Positions 16,693 through 25,764 of a stretch of DNA of 64,000 bases are shown one piece after another. Every line of letters starts with the position of its first letter. The stretch's first letter is position 1. The notes under the pieces were generated by a model. The model saw only the letters and a program-made list of their open reading frames with translations, did no database searches and was not told where the DNA came from. A program made the translations under genes and the position numbers. Origin of the DNA: Alphaproteobacteria bacterium (lineage in GTDB: Bacteria; Pseudomonadota; Alphaproteobacteria; Micavibrionales; Micavibrionaceae); NCBI GenBank assembly GCA_002690045.1, contig NZDE01000014.1, positions 1 through 64,000 of the forward strand. The letters are read 5' to 3'.

Positions 16693-17911
16693 ATGCTCGG
16701 CTTTGCTCTAACCATTTAATCGCTTCATGCATACAAGCATCACGTTTTGGTTTAAATTTTTCATCAATCCACCAAAGCTCTATCTCTTTTAATGCCTTGC
16801 CCAATAATGGCCCTTGCTCATACCCTTCGGCAAGTAAGTCAGCACCGCGCAGAGGAAACGTTGCTGATGACCAATCGTCCATTTCTGATACAATAAACCT
16901 TAATGAATAATCACTAATTTTATCCAGCGCGCTCATATATATTGCGGCCTGCTTAATACATTCATGATCATAGTAATACAGCATATATTCAATGGTCTTA
17001 TGCGGATAATCATTCAAAATCTCAATAATCTGCGATATATCCGCCTGCATTTTCTTGGGCAGGTTCAAATAACGTGTTTCCTGCAAATTTACAGCAGAAG
17101 ATATTAAGAATATTCGTCCAATCAAATTTACACATCTCAACTTCTCTTGCAGGGCGCACAGACGATCTAAACGCATATACCCACTTCCCATCCAAGAAAA
17201 CTCGGTATATCCGCGCAACACTTCTATCGCGCGCTGCGGCTTAGAAGTGCTTAATATCTTAAACACCTCATCGGTAATGCGTTCTATTGAAATTTGTGAC
17301 AGGCCAGATTGTAACGCCTTAAACACAGACAGAACATCATCATCAAAAGGCAAATTCATACGCGAAGCAAAACGGAAATAACGGAGAATACGCAAATAAT
17401 CTTCTTTAACGCGATCCTCTGCATTCCCAATAAAACGTATACGCCCAGCCTTTAAATCATCAAGGCCTAAACCTATAGGGTCATATACACAGCCCTTCAA
17501 ATCCATTAATAGGCTGTTAAACGTAAAATCACGACGTTCTGCGTCTTCCTTCCAACATGTAGTATATGCAACGACCGCGCGTCGGCCATCCGTAGAAACA
17601 TCCTTCCGCAAAGTCGTAATTTCAATCACCTCTTTATCGGACTTTTTATTTACAGCTGTGACTGTGCCATGCTCTATACCTGTCGGGATAACTGCTATAT
17701 TCGCCTTTTTAAGTTTCTGGATAACAACATCAGGTAGAAGTGGAGTCGCAATGTCCAAATCTTTACTACTAACGCCGCGCAGAGCATCGCGCACACAGCC
17801 GCCAACAAATAAACATTCATTGCCAAGCGCCTTGAAAACTTTACGCACAAATGCGGTTTTATACCCCGCTGGCATATCTAGTTTTTTGACCATGTTAAGT
17901 TGTGTGGGCAT
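16691..17911 (-). CDS. cca: CCA tRNA nucleotidyltransferase / poly(A) polymerase family
   Basis: A class II nucleotidyltransferase that adds or repairs the 3' CCA of tRNAs; close relatives add poly(A). The 406-residue protein has the head motif LFVGGCVRDALRGVSSKDLDIAT (residues about 34-57) with the metal-binding Asp-x-Asp, then RRDFTFNSLLMDLKG, and the neck motifs DYLRILRYFRFASRM and RITDEVFKIL. Alphaproteobacteria usually have one such gene acting as CCA-adding enzyme, so that role is preferred. The ATG at 17911 gives a slightly long leader; an internal Met at residue 7 is an alternative. It is divergent from the moxR operon. Confidence 0.88.
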   Translation of the reverse strand: MPTQLNMVKKLDMPAGYKTAFVRKVFKALGNECLFVGGCVRDALRGVSSKDLDIATPLLPDVVIQKLKKANIAVIPTGIEHGTVTAVNKKSDKEVIEITTLRKDVSTDGRRAVVAYTTCWKEDAERRDFTFNSLLMDLKGCVYDPIGLGLDDLKAGRIRFIGNAEDRVKEDYLRILRYFRFASRMNLPFDDDVLSVFKALQSGLSQISIERITDEVFKILSTSKPQRAIEVLRGYTEFSWMGSGYMRLDRLCALQEKLRCVNLIGRIFLISSAVNLQETRYLNLPKKMQADISQIIEILNDYPHKTIEYMLYYYDHECIKQAAIYMSALDKISDYSLRFIVSEMDDWSSATFPLRGADLLAEGYEQGPLLGKALKEIELWWIDEKFKPKRDACMHEAIKWLEQSRA

Positions 17912-17948
17912 AACTAAGAACTTTATTCCAAATATAAAACAAGAGTAT

Positions 17949-17978
17949 TTGATTAAACATGCATAAATTAGATACAGT
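17949..17978 (+). promoter_or_regulatory. Candidate promoter of the moxR operon
   Basis: TTGATT (17949-17954) and TACAGT (17973-17978) are separated by 18 bases, 43 bp before the first moxR start. Both hexamers are imperfect sigma70-like matches. Confidence 0.4.
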
Positions 17979-18020
17979 ATAGCAACGTAGCCCCCACTGA
18001 TTCAAAATAATTATTCGGAT

Positions 18021-19016
18021 ATGAACATTATGAGCAGCGAAAAATCATTAAGCCAGAAAATCACTGACGCATCTGTAAAGTTACAGAATATAAAGAAACA
18101 GATCTCACAGGTCATATTAGGGCAAGACCTCGTTATAGACTTAACCCTGACCTGCATAGCAAGTGGCGGACATGTCATTCTACTAGGCGTACCGGGGCTT
18201 GCAAAGACAAAACTTGTCGAAACCATAGGCAAGACAATTTCGCTTGATACAGGCCGCATACAATGTACGCCCGACCTTATGCCCGCTGATATTATTGGTT
18301 CAGAGATTCTTGATGAAGACGCAGAAGGCAAACGTCATTTCAAATTCATCAAAGGCCCTGTATTCGCACAATTGCTAATGGCTGATGAAATCAACCGCGC
18401 AAGCCCCCGCACTCAGTCTGCACTGTTACAAGCGATGCAAGAACATCAGGTTACAATCGCAGGACAGACATATGACCTGCCTAAGCCGTTCTATGTACTA
18501 GCTACACAAAACCCTTTAGAGCAAGAAGGCACATACCCCCTACCAGAAGCGCAGCTCGACCGTTTTATGATGGAAGTGCAAATCGACTATCCAGACCTTG
18601 ACGCTGAACGCGCTATGGTTTTGGCAACAACAACGAACAGCGCCTCAGACATTAAAGCAATTGCATCGCCAGATGATCTTATTGATATTCAGAAACTGGT
18701 ACAAGAACTCCCACTACCGGAAAGCGTTTTAGAATCAATTATAAACCTTGTTCGTAATGCACGCCCTGAAACATCATCGTTAGACAATGTTAAAAACTAT
18801 ATTGTCTGGGCACCTGGCCCGCGTGCAACGCAAGCATTGTCATTATCTGTACGCGCACATGCGCTTATTCATGGCCGAGAAATCGCAACCAATGAAGATA
18901 TACGTGCATTAGCGCACCCAATACTACGTCATCGCATGAGCATTAATGCGCGCGCACTATCAGACGGTATAAGCATTGATGATATTATCACGCAGCTTAT
19001 TACAGAATTTTGCTGA
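18021..19016 (+). CDS. MoxR-family AAA+ ATPase
   Basis: A 331-residue AAA+ ATPase of the MoxR type, thought to act as a chaperone on VWA-domain partners. Walker A is GVPGLAKT (residues 56-63), Walker B LLMADEINRASPRTQ, sensor 1 YVLATQNPLEQEGTYPLPEAQLDRF, and the C-terminal lid contains RATQALSLSVRAHALI. The next three genes (DUF58, BatA/DUF4159, large membrane protein) follow in the same direction with short or overlapping junctions, the standard context of this family. The start may be the ATG at 18021 or the ATG at 18030, which is better spaced from a CGGA sequence. Confidence 0.93.
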   Translation: MNIMSSEKSLSQKITDASVKLQNIKKQISQVILGQDLVIDLTLTCIASGGHVILLGVPGLAKTKLVETIGKTISLDTGRIQCTPDLMPADIIGSEILDEDAEGKRHFKFIKGPVFAQLLMADEINRASPRTQSALLQAMQEHQVTIAGQTYDLPKPFYVLATQNPLEQEGTYPLPEAQLDRFMMEVQIDYPDLDAERAMVLATTTNSASDIKAIASPDDLIDIQKLVQELPLPESVLESIINLVRNARPETSSLDNVKNYIVWAPGPRATQALSLSVRAHALIHGREIATNEDIRALAHPILRHRMSINARALSDGISIDDIITQLITEFC

Positions 19017-19036
19017 TAAACATTTAGAGGCGTAAT

Positions 19037-19966
19037 TTGATACTCTCAAAGCACATACATTGGAATACACAATCCAAAATCCGCTTTTCGCCGGAATATA
19101 TACGTTTGCATGCAGAGCAAGCGATCATCCAAACACCTGAGTTCTCAAATATCTTTACGCACCAAAAGTCCAATTTTCTTAACAGCGGCACACATGGGCA
19201 GCGTAAGTCTGGCAGCGGCACTGATTTTTGGCAATATCGTGAATATCGTGAAGGTGACCCCGCCCATAATATTGACTGGCGTAAATCAGCACGCAGTGAC
19301 ACACATTACATACGCGACCGCGAATGGGAAATTGCCCAAACCATCACTATATGGCTTGATAACAGCGCATCTATGCAGCATGTCTACAACACAAAGACAC
19401 TTAGTAAATATCAATTCTCTGCAATTCTTACATATATTCTATCAACCAAATTTATTTACGCAGGGGAACGCCTAAGCTTCCTTACCCCTTCTATAAAAAA
19501 CTGCACCTCAAAATCCGCTTTGCCTGATCTTGCGCAATCATTAGCGTTAAATAACGCAGAACATGGAAGCGCGCCTCTATCAGGGCAACCTAAAAGTTTC
19601 CCCATATTGATATCTGATTTTTGGGATGATACAGCGGCCATAGATAAACAGATAAGCGACCTAACCGCGGGCAATTATAAGGGGCTGATTATACATACGG
19701 TTGCTAGCGAAGAAATTAACCTTCCTTATAAAGGCCGCCTAAAAATACAAAGCCTTAGCGATCAAGACGAAGGCTTCACCATAAATGACATTACCAAAGC
19801 GAAGATCACATATAAGGAGCGTGTAGAGCAGCATTGCCAGAATGTTGCTGCCCTCGCCGACAAACATGGCTGTACATATATACGTTTAACTACGGATGCG
19901 CCCTTAACCACAGCAACACTAGATATTCATGACATGCTGACCCTAAAACATGGGAGCGCCAAATGA
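19037..19966 (+). CDS. DUF58 domain protein
   Basis: A 309-residue protein of the DUF58 family, usually linked to MoxR and carrying a VWA-like fold. The hallmark is the GSGTDFWQYREYREGDPAHNIDWRKSARSD region near residues 55-85, followed by IWLDNSASM, a MIDAS-like DxSxS variant. The start is TTG at 19037 with TAGAGG about 7 bases upstream; no ATG gives a better family alignment. Its last 4 bases overlap the start of the BatA/DUF4159 gene, so translation is probably coupled. Confidence 0.88.
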   Translation: MILSKHIHWNTQSKIRFSPEYIRLHAEQAIIQTPEFSNIFTHQKSNFLNSGTHGQRKSGSGTDFWQYREYREGDPAHNIDWRKSARSDTHYIRDREWEIAQTITIWLDNSASMQHVYNTKTLSKYQFSAILTYILSTKFIYAGERLSFLTPSIKNCTSKSALPDLAQSLALNNAEHGSAPLSGQPKSFPILISDFWDDTAAIDKQISDLTAGNYKGLIIHTVASEEINLPYKGRLKIQSLSDQDEGFTINDITKAKITYKERVEQHCQNVAALADKHGCTYIRLTTDAPLTTATLDIHDMLTLKHGSAK

Positions 19967-22764
19967 ATATGTTTTCTGCCCTACAGTTTATAACGCCAAT
20001 GGCACTTTGGGCTGCGCTTGCCTTACCCATATTGTGGTTTGTTTTTAAGACTATTCCGCCCCATCCACGTTTAGTAAAGCTACCAACTGCCCGCTTTTTA
20101 AAAGACATCGAAACCGAAGACAGTCAAAAAGATGATATCCCATGGTGGCTAAAACTATTACGCATCATATTAATGGCCTGCGTTATCTTGGCTGCGGCAG
20201 GGCCATACCTTGCACCAAAACAACCTGTAAAGATTGACGGCGATGCTATAGCAATCATTATGGACAACAGCTGGGCCGCTGCGCCGCAAGTGGAAAAACA
20301 ACGCACAAAGGCAGCGTCGTTAATTAACCTTGCCGAACAAAAAGGCAAGAAAATTGTATTGATAGAAACTATTCCTGAGCACAAGAATATATCACCTATA
20401 AAGTTGCTTATTCCGGCTGAGGCGCGCAACCGCGTGAAACATATACAAATCTATCCATGGGAAGCTGACCACGCCGCCCTATTAAATAACTTTAAAGAAC
20501 AAGAATCCATATTAAGCAAAGCCAAAACTTTCTACTGGCTAGGGCACGGCTATAATGATGGCGATATAAATGCACTCAGCAAATACTTAAAGAATTTCGG
20601 CAAAGTTATATATTTTGACCCTGATAGCAAAACTCGCGCACGTGTCATTAAAGGCGCACTGAACAAGGATGGCAAGGATACATATAAATACGCGCAGTTT
20701 GACGGTTTTTATTACAATGATCAGCGCGACTATAAATTATTCTTAAAAGATAGTTTCAGTAATGTTTTAGGCTTTATGAACTTCGATGAAATCCGCAACA
20801 ATACAAATGAAGACCTTGCCCCATTATGGGATGCATTAAGCAATAATGATGATGCAGCGCCATCTTACATGCAGATCGGGCCATACAAACATGCCGCTTC
20901 AACATATTTTCTGCCTGCAGAAATCTTAAAACAGAAGGTGGGTATTGTTTCTGGTCAGGATACTGTTGACCGTGAGATATCGCCCCTCATACAGGCCATT
21001 TATTACATTTCAAAAGCGGTTGAGGGCAAAGCCCCCTATTCGATAGATCCTGTAGACAAACTGCTTGATTGGGGCGCAAAGCTAATCATTGTGCCAGAGA
21101 ACTATGTTCTAAACCAAAGCGACATGGATAAATTATCTAAATGGGTGAAACAAGGCGGCACATTATTGCGCTTCCCACCAAGCCAGCAAGATGGCCTGAA
21201 CGCCGAAGATCAATTACTGCCCGTAGAGTTGTTAAAAGAAGAACGCAGCATCGCAGGACGCCTTGACTGGCAAGAACCGCTAAGCTTAGCAAAAATCCCT
21301 GAGGACAGCCCCCTTGCAGGTATTCCCTTTGATAAACAGCTTGAGATAAAGCGGCAAGTCCTTGCCGTGCCTTCAGCGCGCGACAAAGCCTCTATATGGG
21401 CGGTGGCCAGTGACGGCACGCCAATTATAAGTGCACGCGATGAAGGGCAAGGCCGCATCATCTTAATCCATACGCAAGCTAAGCCTGGCTGGTCAAACAT
21501 GCCCCTTACAGGTTTCTTCGTAAATGTCTTGCACCGTATTATTGATATATCTTCTGGCGCACGTATGCAGATCAGTAAATCAAGCGATACAGAATCTATG
21601 ACACAGATGGGCTTTACACCTTATAAAAAGATCAACGCCCAAGGTGAGTTAATCCCTGCTGATCACACACAGATTGAATTATCCATTCAAGACCTTCGCA
21701 ACAAGCCATTATCCTATGATTATTGGCCAGGCATATATCACAGCAATAATGCCGAATATATCGTCAACTTAGGCGATAAACTTGGGCCGTTAAACCTTAT
21801 TAACGCCCGTCAGCTTAATGCAGATATTCAGCCCTATTCATATGACCGCAATATAAATCTGCGCATTTACTTCATTATTGCGGCGCTTGTCTTGTTCTTT
21901 ATTGAGTGGATTGTCGTCGCCTTATTATCAGGTGCAGGACAGCGTATAAACATCATTCAAATAGTGCGTAAGGCAAACCTATTCATTCCTTTATTCATGG
22001 CCGTGTCAATATTATCACTTCCAGCCGCCGCAGATGATGATGCATCACGCGCCAATAGCCTTAACTTAGCCTATGTTGAAACAAGCAATCCTATTGTTAA
22101 CGCTATGGCACAAAAGGGCCTGCAATATGTTGCCAATGCTCTTACACAGCGTACGGCCTTGTTAAATGTGCGCGTCGTTAGTGTGAATATTGCCAAAGAC
22201 GATCTCGCCTTTTACCCATTACTTTACTGGCCGATTGAAAATCAGACATTAGATGATGAAAGCTATGCCCGCTTAAATGATTATATCAACACTGGCGGCA
22301 TGTTATTCATCGACATACGCAATGGACGTAAACTGGCGCAGTCTTTCTATAGTCGTAATCAGCCCTTACATACATTAGGTGAAAAACTGTTCATTCCACT
22401 GCTATCCCCCTTGCCACAAAACCATGTCCTGCGCAAAAGCTATTACCTTGTTAGTCGCGACAATATAGGCGGACGCCATGCTAGCGGTGATATATGGCTC
22501 GACCTAGGTGGCAACACACCAAAAACCGATGAATCTACCGAAGAAACATCCCAGCACGTCGCGTCATTAATTATCGGGTCGAATGACTGGATCGGTATAT
22601 GGTCTGATGAGAATGCTGACATTTACAAACGTGAAAATGCTTTGCGTTTCGCCATTAATTTAGTGATGTACGCCCTAACCGGCACATATAAGCAAGATCA
22701 AGTCCATACCAAGGCGATATTAGAACGGCTAAATCAGCGTCAACAACAATTGAGGCGCAAATAA
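19963..22764 (+). CDS. BatA-like membrane protein with C-terminal DUF4159 domain
   Basis: A 933-residue membrane protein. The N-terminus has the BatA-type helices (FITPMALWAALALPILWFVF and LLRIILMACVILAAAGPY) around a short cytoplasmic loop. A long periplasmic region follows, with a further helix near residue 630 (YFIIAALVLFFIEWIVVALL) and one near 670, then a DUF4159 domain (LAYVETSNPIVNAMAQKGL, with YINTGGMLFIDIRNG). This two-part architecture is familiar in alphaproteobacterial MoxR operons. The function is unknown; an envelope-related assembly role with MoxR is inferred. It overlaps both neighbours by a few bases. Confidence 0.85.
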   Translation: MNMFSALQFITPMALWAALALPILWFVFKTIPPHPRLVKLPTARFLKDIETEDSQKDDIPWWLKLLRIILMACVILAAAGPYLAPKQPVKIDGDAIAIIMDNSWAAAPQVEKQRTKAASLINLAEQKGKKIVLIETIPEHKNISPIKLLIPAEARNRVKHIQIYPWEADHAALLNNFKEQESILSKAKTFYWLGHGYNDGDINALSKYLKNFGKVIYFDPDSKTRARVIKGALNKDGKDTYKYAQFDGFYYNDQRDYKLFLKDSFSNVLGFMNFDEIRNNTNEDLAPLWDALSNNDDAAPSYMQIGPYKHAASTYFLPAEILKQKVGIVSGQDTVDREISPLIQAIYYISKAVEGKAPYSIDPVDKLLDWGAKLIIVPENYVLNQSDMDKLSKWVKQGGTLLRFPPSQQDGLNAEDQLLPVELLKEERSIAGRLDWQEPLSLAKIPEDSPLAGIPFDKQLEIKRQVLAVPSARDKASIWAVASDGTPIISARDEGQGRIILIHTQAKPGWSNMPLTGFFVNVLHRIIDISSGARMQISKSSDTESMTQMGFTPYKKINAQGELIPADHTQIELSIQDLRNKPLSYDYWPGIYHSNNAEYIVNLGDKLGPLNLINARQLNADIQPYSYDRNINLRIYFIIAALVLFFIEWIVVALLSGAGQRINIIQIVRKANLFIPLFMAVSILSLPAAADDDASRANSLNLAYVETSNPIVNAMAQKGLQYVANALTQRTALLNVRVVSVNIAKDDLAFYPLLYWPIENQTLDDESYARLNDYINTGGMLFIDIRNGRKLAQSFYSRNQPLHTLGEKLFIPLLSPLPQNHVLRKSYYLVSRDNIGGRHASGDIWLDLGGNTPKTDESTEETSQHVASLIIGSNDWIGIWSDENADIYKRENALRFAINLVMYALTGTYKQDQVHTKAILERLNQRQQQLRRK

Positions 22765-24857
22765 TGAACGAAACATTCGCAACTATAAACCTAGAAATCA
22801 CACCGTTACTTGATCAGCCCTATCTATGGCTGGTCATCACCTGCGCCGCATTCTTTATTGGCGCGATAGCTTTATGGACAAGAAAAGCCCTTATATTCCG
22901 TATTGCCGCTTGCGCTTTACTAATCTTAACCATCTTGAACATTTCTACACTATCAACAACCGCAAAGCGTACAGATAGTGTTGCGTTAATCGTTGTTGAT
23001 GAAAGCTATAGCAACACAATCAATGATCGCGACAAGCAAACTCAAAATGCCGCAAATAAAATTGTAGAAAGTCTGGCTGCAACTGAAGGCGTCCGTGCAA
23101 AGCTTATCAAAGCGCCAATAAGCGAGGACAAATACCATGAAACCAATTTGTTTAAGGCAATAGATAAAGAACTTGGAGACATACCTCCAAAGCAGCGTGC
23201 AGGTATATTTGTTATTTCAGATGGCAATATCCATGATATACCGCAAGACCTAACCACCGCAGAGATTGCCGAAAAATATGGCCCTATACACCATATTGTC
23301 ACCGGCGCGCCTAATGAACGTGACCGCCGCCTCGAAATCACAAAATCACCGCTTTACGGCTTAAAAGGGACAAATGCTGAAATTGAATTTATTGTGCATG
23401 ACACTGAATCCTCAGCATTCGGCAAAAACGTTAACGTCACCGTTAAATTCGCAAATGGAGACAGCAAAGATATATTCGCCCGTATTGGTGAAAAACAAAC
23501 AATATACGCCCCGATAGAACACGCCGCCGCAAACCCAATTGAATTATATGCCGCACCCATCAAGGGTGAGCTTACCCTCGCAAATAACCGCCGCGCAGTC
23601 ATTATACAGGGCATCCGCGACAAGCTAAACGTTCTGCTTGTTTCTGGCGCGCCTCATGAGGGCGGGCGATACTGGCGCAGCCTACTAACATCCGACCCCG
23701 CTATAGAACTCGTGCATTTCACTATTCTGCGCGACATTGACAGCCACGACAACACGCCGCGTAATCAAATGGCGTTGATCCCCTTCCCGCATCAACAGCT
23801 ATTCCATGAACAGCTTGATAGCTTTGATTTGATCATTTTTGACCGCTATCGTAACCAAGGTATATTGCAAGATAAAACCTATAAAAACATTGTCCGATAC
23901 TTGCGCGAAGGCGGCGCATTATTAATTGCCAGCGGTCCTGAATATGTGAGCGATAAATCTATTTATCACACCGCACTGAAAGATATTCTTATCGGCGCGC
24001 CAGATATGGACGTACTGGAACAGCCTTATATTCCGCATAGGACGCAACTTGGGCAAACACACCCTATTACACGGACATTGGACAGCGACATATATGACGG
24101 CGAAAATTGGGCCAATTGGCTGCGTCAAATTAAGGTCAAAACACCACCCGAAACAAAAACACTCATGAGCGGCGTTAATAATGAACCGCTAATTATGATT
24201 GGTGACGAAGGTGACGGACGTATAATTCACCTAACCAGTGATCAAATATGGTTATGGGCACGCGGTTACAAACAAGGCGGCCCCTATATTGACCTGATGC
24301 GTAAAATGATCCACTGGCTGTTAAAAGAACCTAGCCTAGAAGAAGGACAAATAGACCTGAAACTATCAGGAGAATCCATCACTATCACGCGTTATATCAA
24401 CCCTGCGGATGAGCCTGTAAAATACACAGATCCTGAAGGGATAGAACATACAATTAAACTACGTTCCGCCAAAGACCAAAGCTATACAGCAACCGTAGCT
24501 GCCAACAAAAACGGCTTATATAGTTTTTATAGCGGTGATAATCGTGCCTATATTGTTAACGGCGCTTATGATACACAAGAACAAAGCTTTATGGCACAAA
24601 ATACAAATGATATGTCTGATATTGTCAAACGCAGCGGTGGCAAACAAATATCTAGCGATGAGATTGATAGTATCAAAACAACAACTATGAACCCGCAATA
24701 TGTGCGCAATTATCACAGTTTTAATACACTTGGCCTACGTCAGTCACAATCCAACGAGACCCTGAATGTAAATTACGCCCCGCTGCTTCCAGCATGGGCG
24801 TATCTCATCGGCTTTGCCGCAATGTTATGCCTTGCATGGTACCGCGAAAGCAAATAA
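22764..24857 (+). CDS. Large membrane protein of the MoxR/DUF58 operon (VWA/glutamine-amidotransferase-like)
   Basis: A 697-residue protein with two N-terminal helices (YLWLVITCAAFFIGAIALW and IFRIAACALLILTILNI), a VWA-like start (SVALIVVDESYSN), a long periplasmic part containing LREGGALLIASGPEY and DEGDGRIIHLTSDQIWLWARG (class I glutamine-amidotransferase-like fold elements), and one C-terminal helix (WAYLIGFAAMLCLAW). Proteins of this build usually close the MoxR-DUF58-DUF4159 operon in alphaproteobacteria. It starts on the last base of the preceding stop. The enzymatic residues of a true amidotransferase were not recognised, so it is probably a structural or binding module. Confidence 0.8.
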   Translation: MNETFATINLEITPLLDQPYLWLVITCAAFFIGAIALWTRKALIFRIAACALLILTILNISTLSTTAKRTDSVALIVVDESYSNTINDRDKQTQNAANKIVESLAATEGVRAKLIKAPISEDKYHETNLFKAIDKELGDIPPKQRAGIFVISDGNIHDIPQDLTTAEIAEKYGPIHHIVTGAPNERDRRLEITKSPLYGLKGTNAEIEFIVHDTESSAFGKNVNVTVKFANGDSKDIFARIGEKQTIYAPIEHAAANPIELYAAPIKGELTLANNRRAVIIQGIRDKLNVLLVSGAPHEGGRYWRSLLTSDPAIELVHFTILRDIDSHDNTPRNQMALIPFPHQQLFHEQLDSFDLIIFDRYRNQGILQDKTYKNIVRYLREGGALLIASGPEYVSDKSIYHTALKDILIGAPDMDVLEQPYIPHRTQLGQTHPITRTLDSDIYDGENWANWLRQIKVKTPPETKTLMSGVNNEPLIMIGDEGDGRIIHLTSDQIWLWARGYKQGGPYIDLMRKMIHWLLKEPSLEEGQIDLKLSGESITITRYINPADEPVKYTDPEGIEHTIKLRSAKDQSYTATVAANKNGLYSFYSGDNRAYIVNGAYDTQEQSFMAQNTNDMSDIVKRSGGKQISSDEIDSIKTTTMNPQYVRNYHSFNTLGLRQSQSNETLNVNYAPLLPAWAYLIGFAAMLCLAWYRESK

Positions 24858-24864
24858 AAGGTAA

Positions 24865-25545
24865 CTAGTTATCAAATATACCAAGCTCTTGCGCCTTAAG
24901 TGCAGCTTGCGTTCTGTTTTTTGCTTCAAGCTTTTTACAAATGCCACGTACATGCAACTTAATTGTAACAATTTGCAGGTTTAATGCACGCGCAATATCT
25001 TTATTCGTCGCGCCCTTAACCAAATAACCAAGAACTTCAAACTCACGCGGCGTAAGTTTAATATCTTTCGACTTAAAGTCATAGCGCGCTTGCGCTTCTG
25101 ATAATGTTCCCGTCTTTTCACCATAATATGCTGGCTGTGCACCGCTGCCATAATCAAGAACAGGATAAAAACGTTCACCCGTTAGAACAAGCTCAATGGC
25201 CTTTAAAAATGACTTACTCGACATAGTCTTTGGAAAATACGCAACCGCGCCTAAATCCATAATATCCTTAATATGGTTAGGTTCAATTACACCAGACATA
25301 ATTGCAAAAGATGTGTTCGGGTAAGAACTAAAAAAACGGCGGAAAGTATCAATACCTTCAATTCCTGGCATCATCCAATCCATAATAATGAGGTCATATT
25401 CACTATCAGCCCCATCTTTTAATAACTCTTCTACGCCAAAAGCAGAATCACACTGTATGACTTCGGCGTCGGGCTCTGCACTCGCAACAAATTGAGAGAA
25501 TAAATCTCTGAAAAGGGCGTGATCGTCAGCAACAATTAATTTCAT
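24865..25545 (-). CDS. NarL/LuxR-type response regulator
   Basis: A 226-residue two-component regulator. The receiver domain spans about residues 1-120 with the acidic pair D7-D8, phosphoacceptor Asp56 in IIMDWMMPG and the conserved lysine in YFPKT. A linker leads to a LuxR-type helix-turn-helix (LTPREFEVLGYLVKGATNKDIARALN...VTIKLHVRGICKKLEAKNRTQAA) at residues 160-220. No histidine kinase gene is near, so it is an orphan in this window. It is transcribed towards the MoxR operon end, with a 219-bp upstream gap that carries no recognisable gene. Target genes cannot be named. Confidence 0.93.
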   Translation of the reverse strand: MKLIVADDHALFRDLFSQFVASAEPDAEVIQCDSAFGVEELLKDGADSEYDLIIMDWMMPGIEGIDTFRRFFSSYPNTSFAIMSGVIEPNHIKDIMDLGAVAYFPKTMSSKSFLKAIELVLTGERFYPVLDYGSGAQPAYYGEKTGTLSEAQARYDFKSKDIKLTPREFEVLGYLVKGATNKDIARALNLQIVTIKLHVRGICKKLEAKNRTQAALKAQELGIFDN

Positions 25546-25764
25546 ATTACTCTCCTTTATTACTCCATGCCCCTAATATATGCAAAAAACCAACCATATA
25601 ACTTAAATATTACTAAAAACACGGATAAGTAATATAAAACAAAAACTTATAATTTAAACCAGACTTAAAGTACAATATACACACAACCTAAAGGCAGTAT
25701 AATGCAGTCCTATTATGGGACGGGTATACTATTTTGCTACGCTAAATTGTGCTACACCACATCA

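Noticed and set aside
25546-25764. TATAAT at about 25699 on the plus strand, possible small RNA
   Set aside because: No good -35 element and no terminator downstream; treated as chance in an AT-rich gap.
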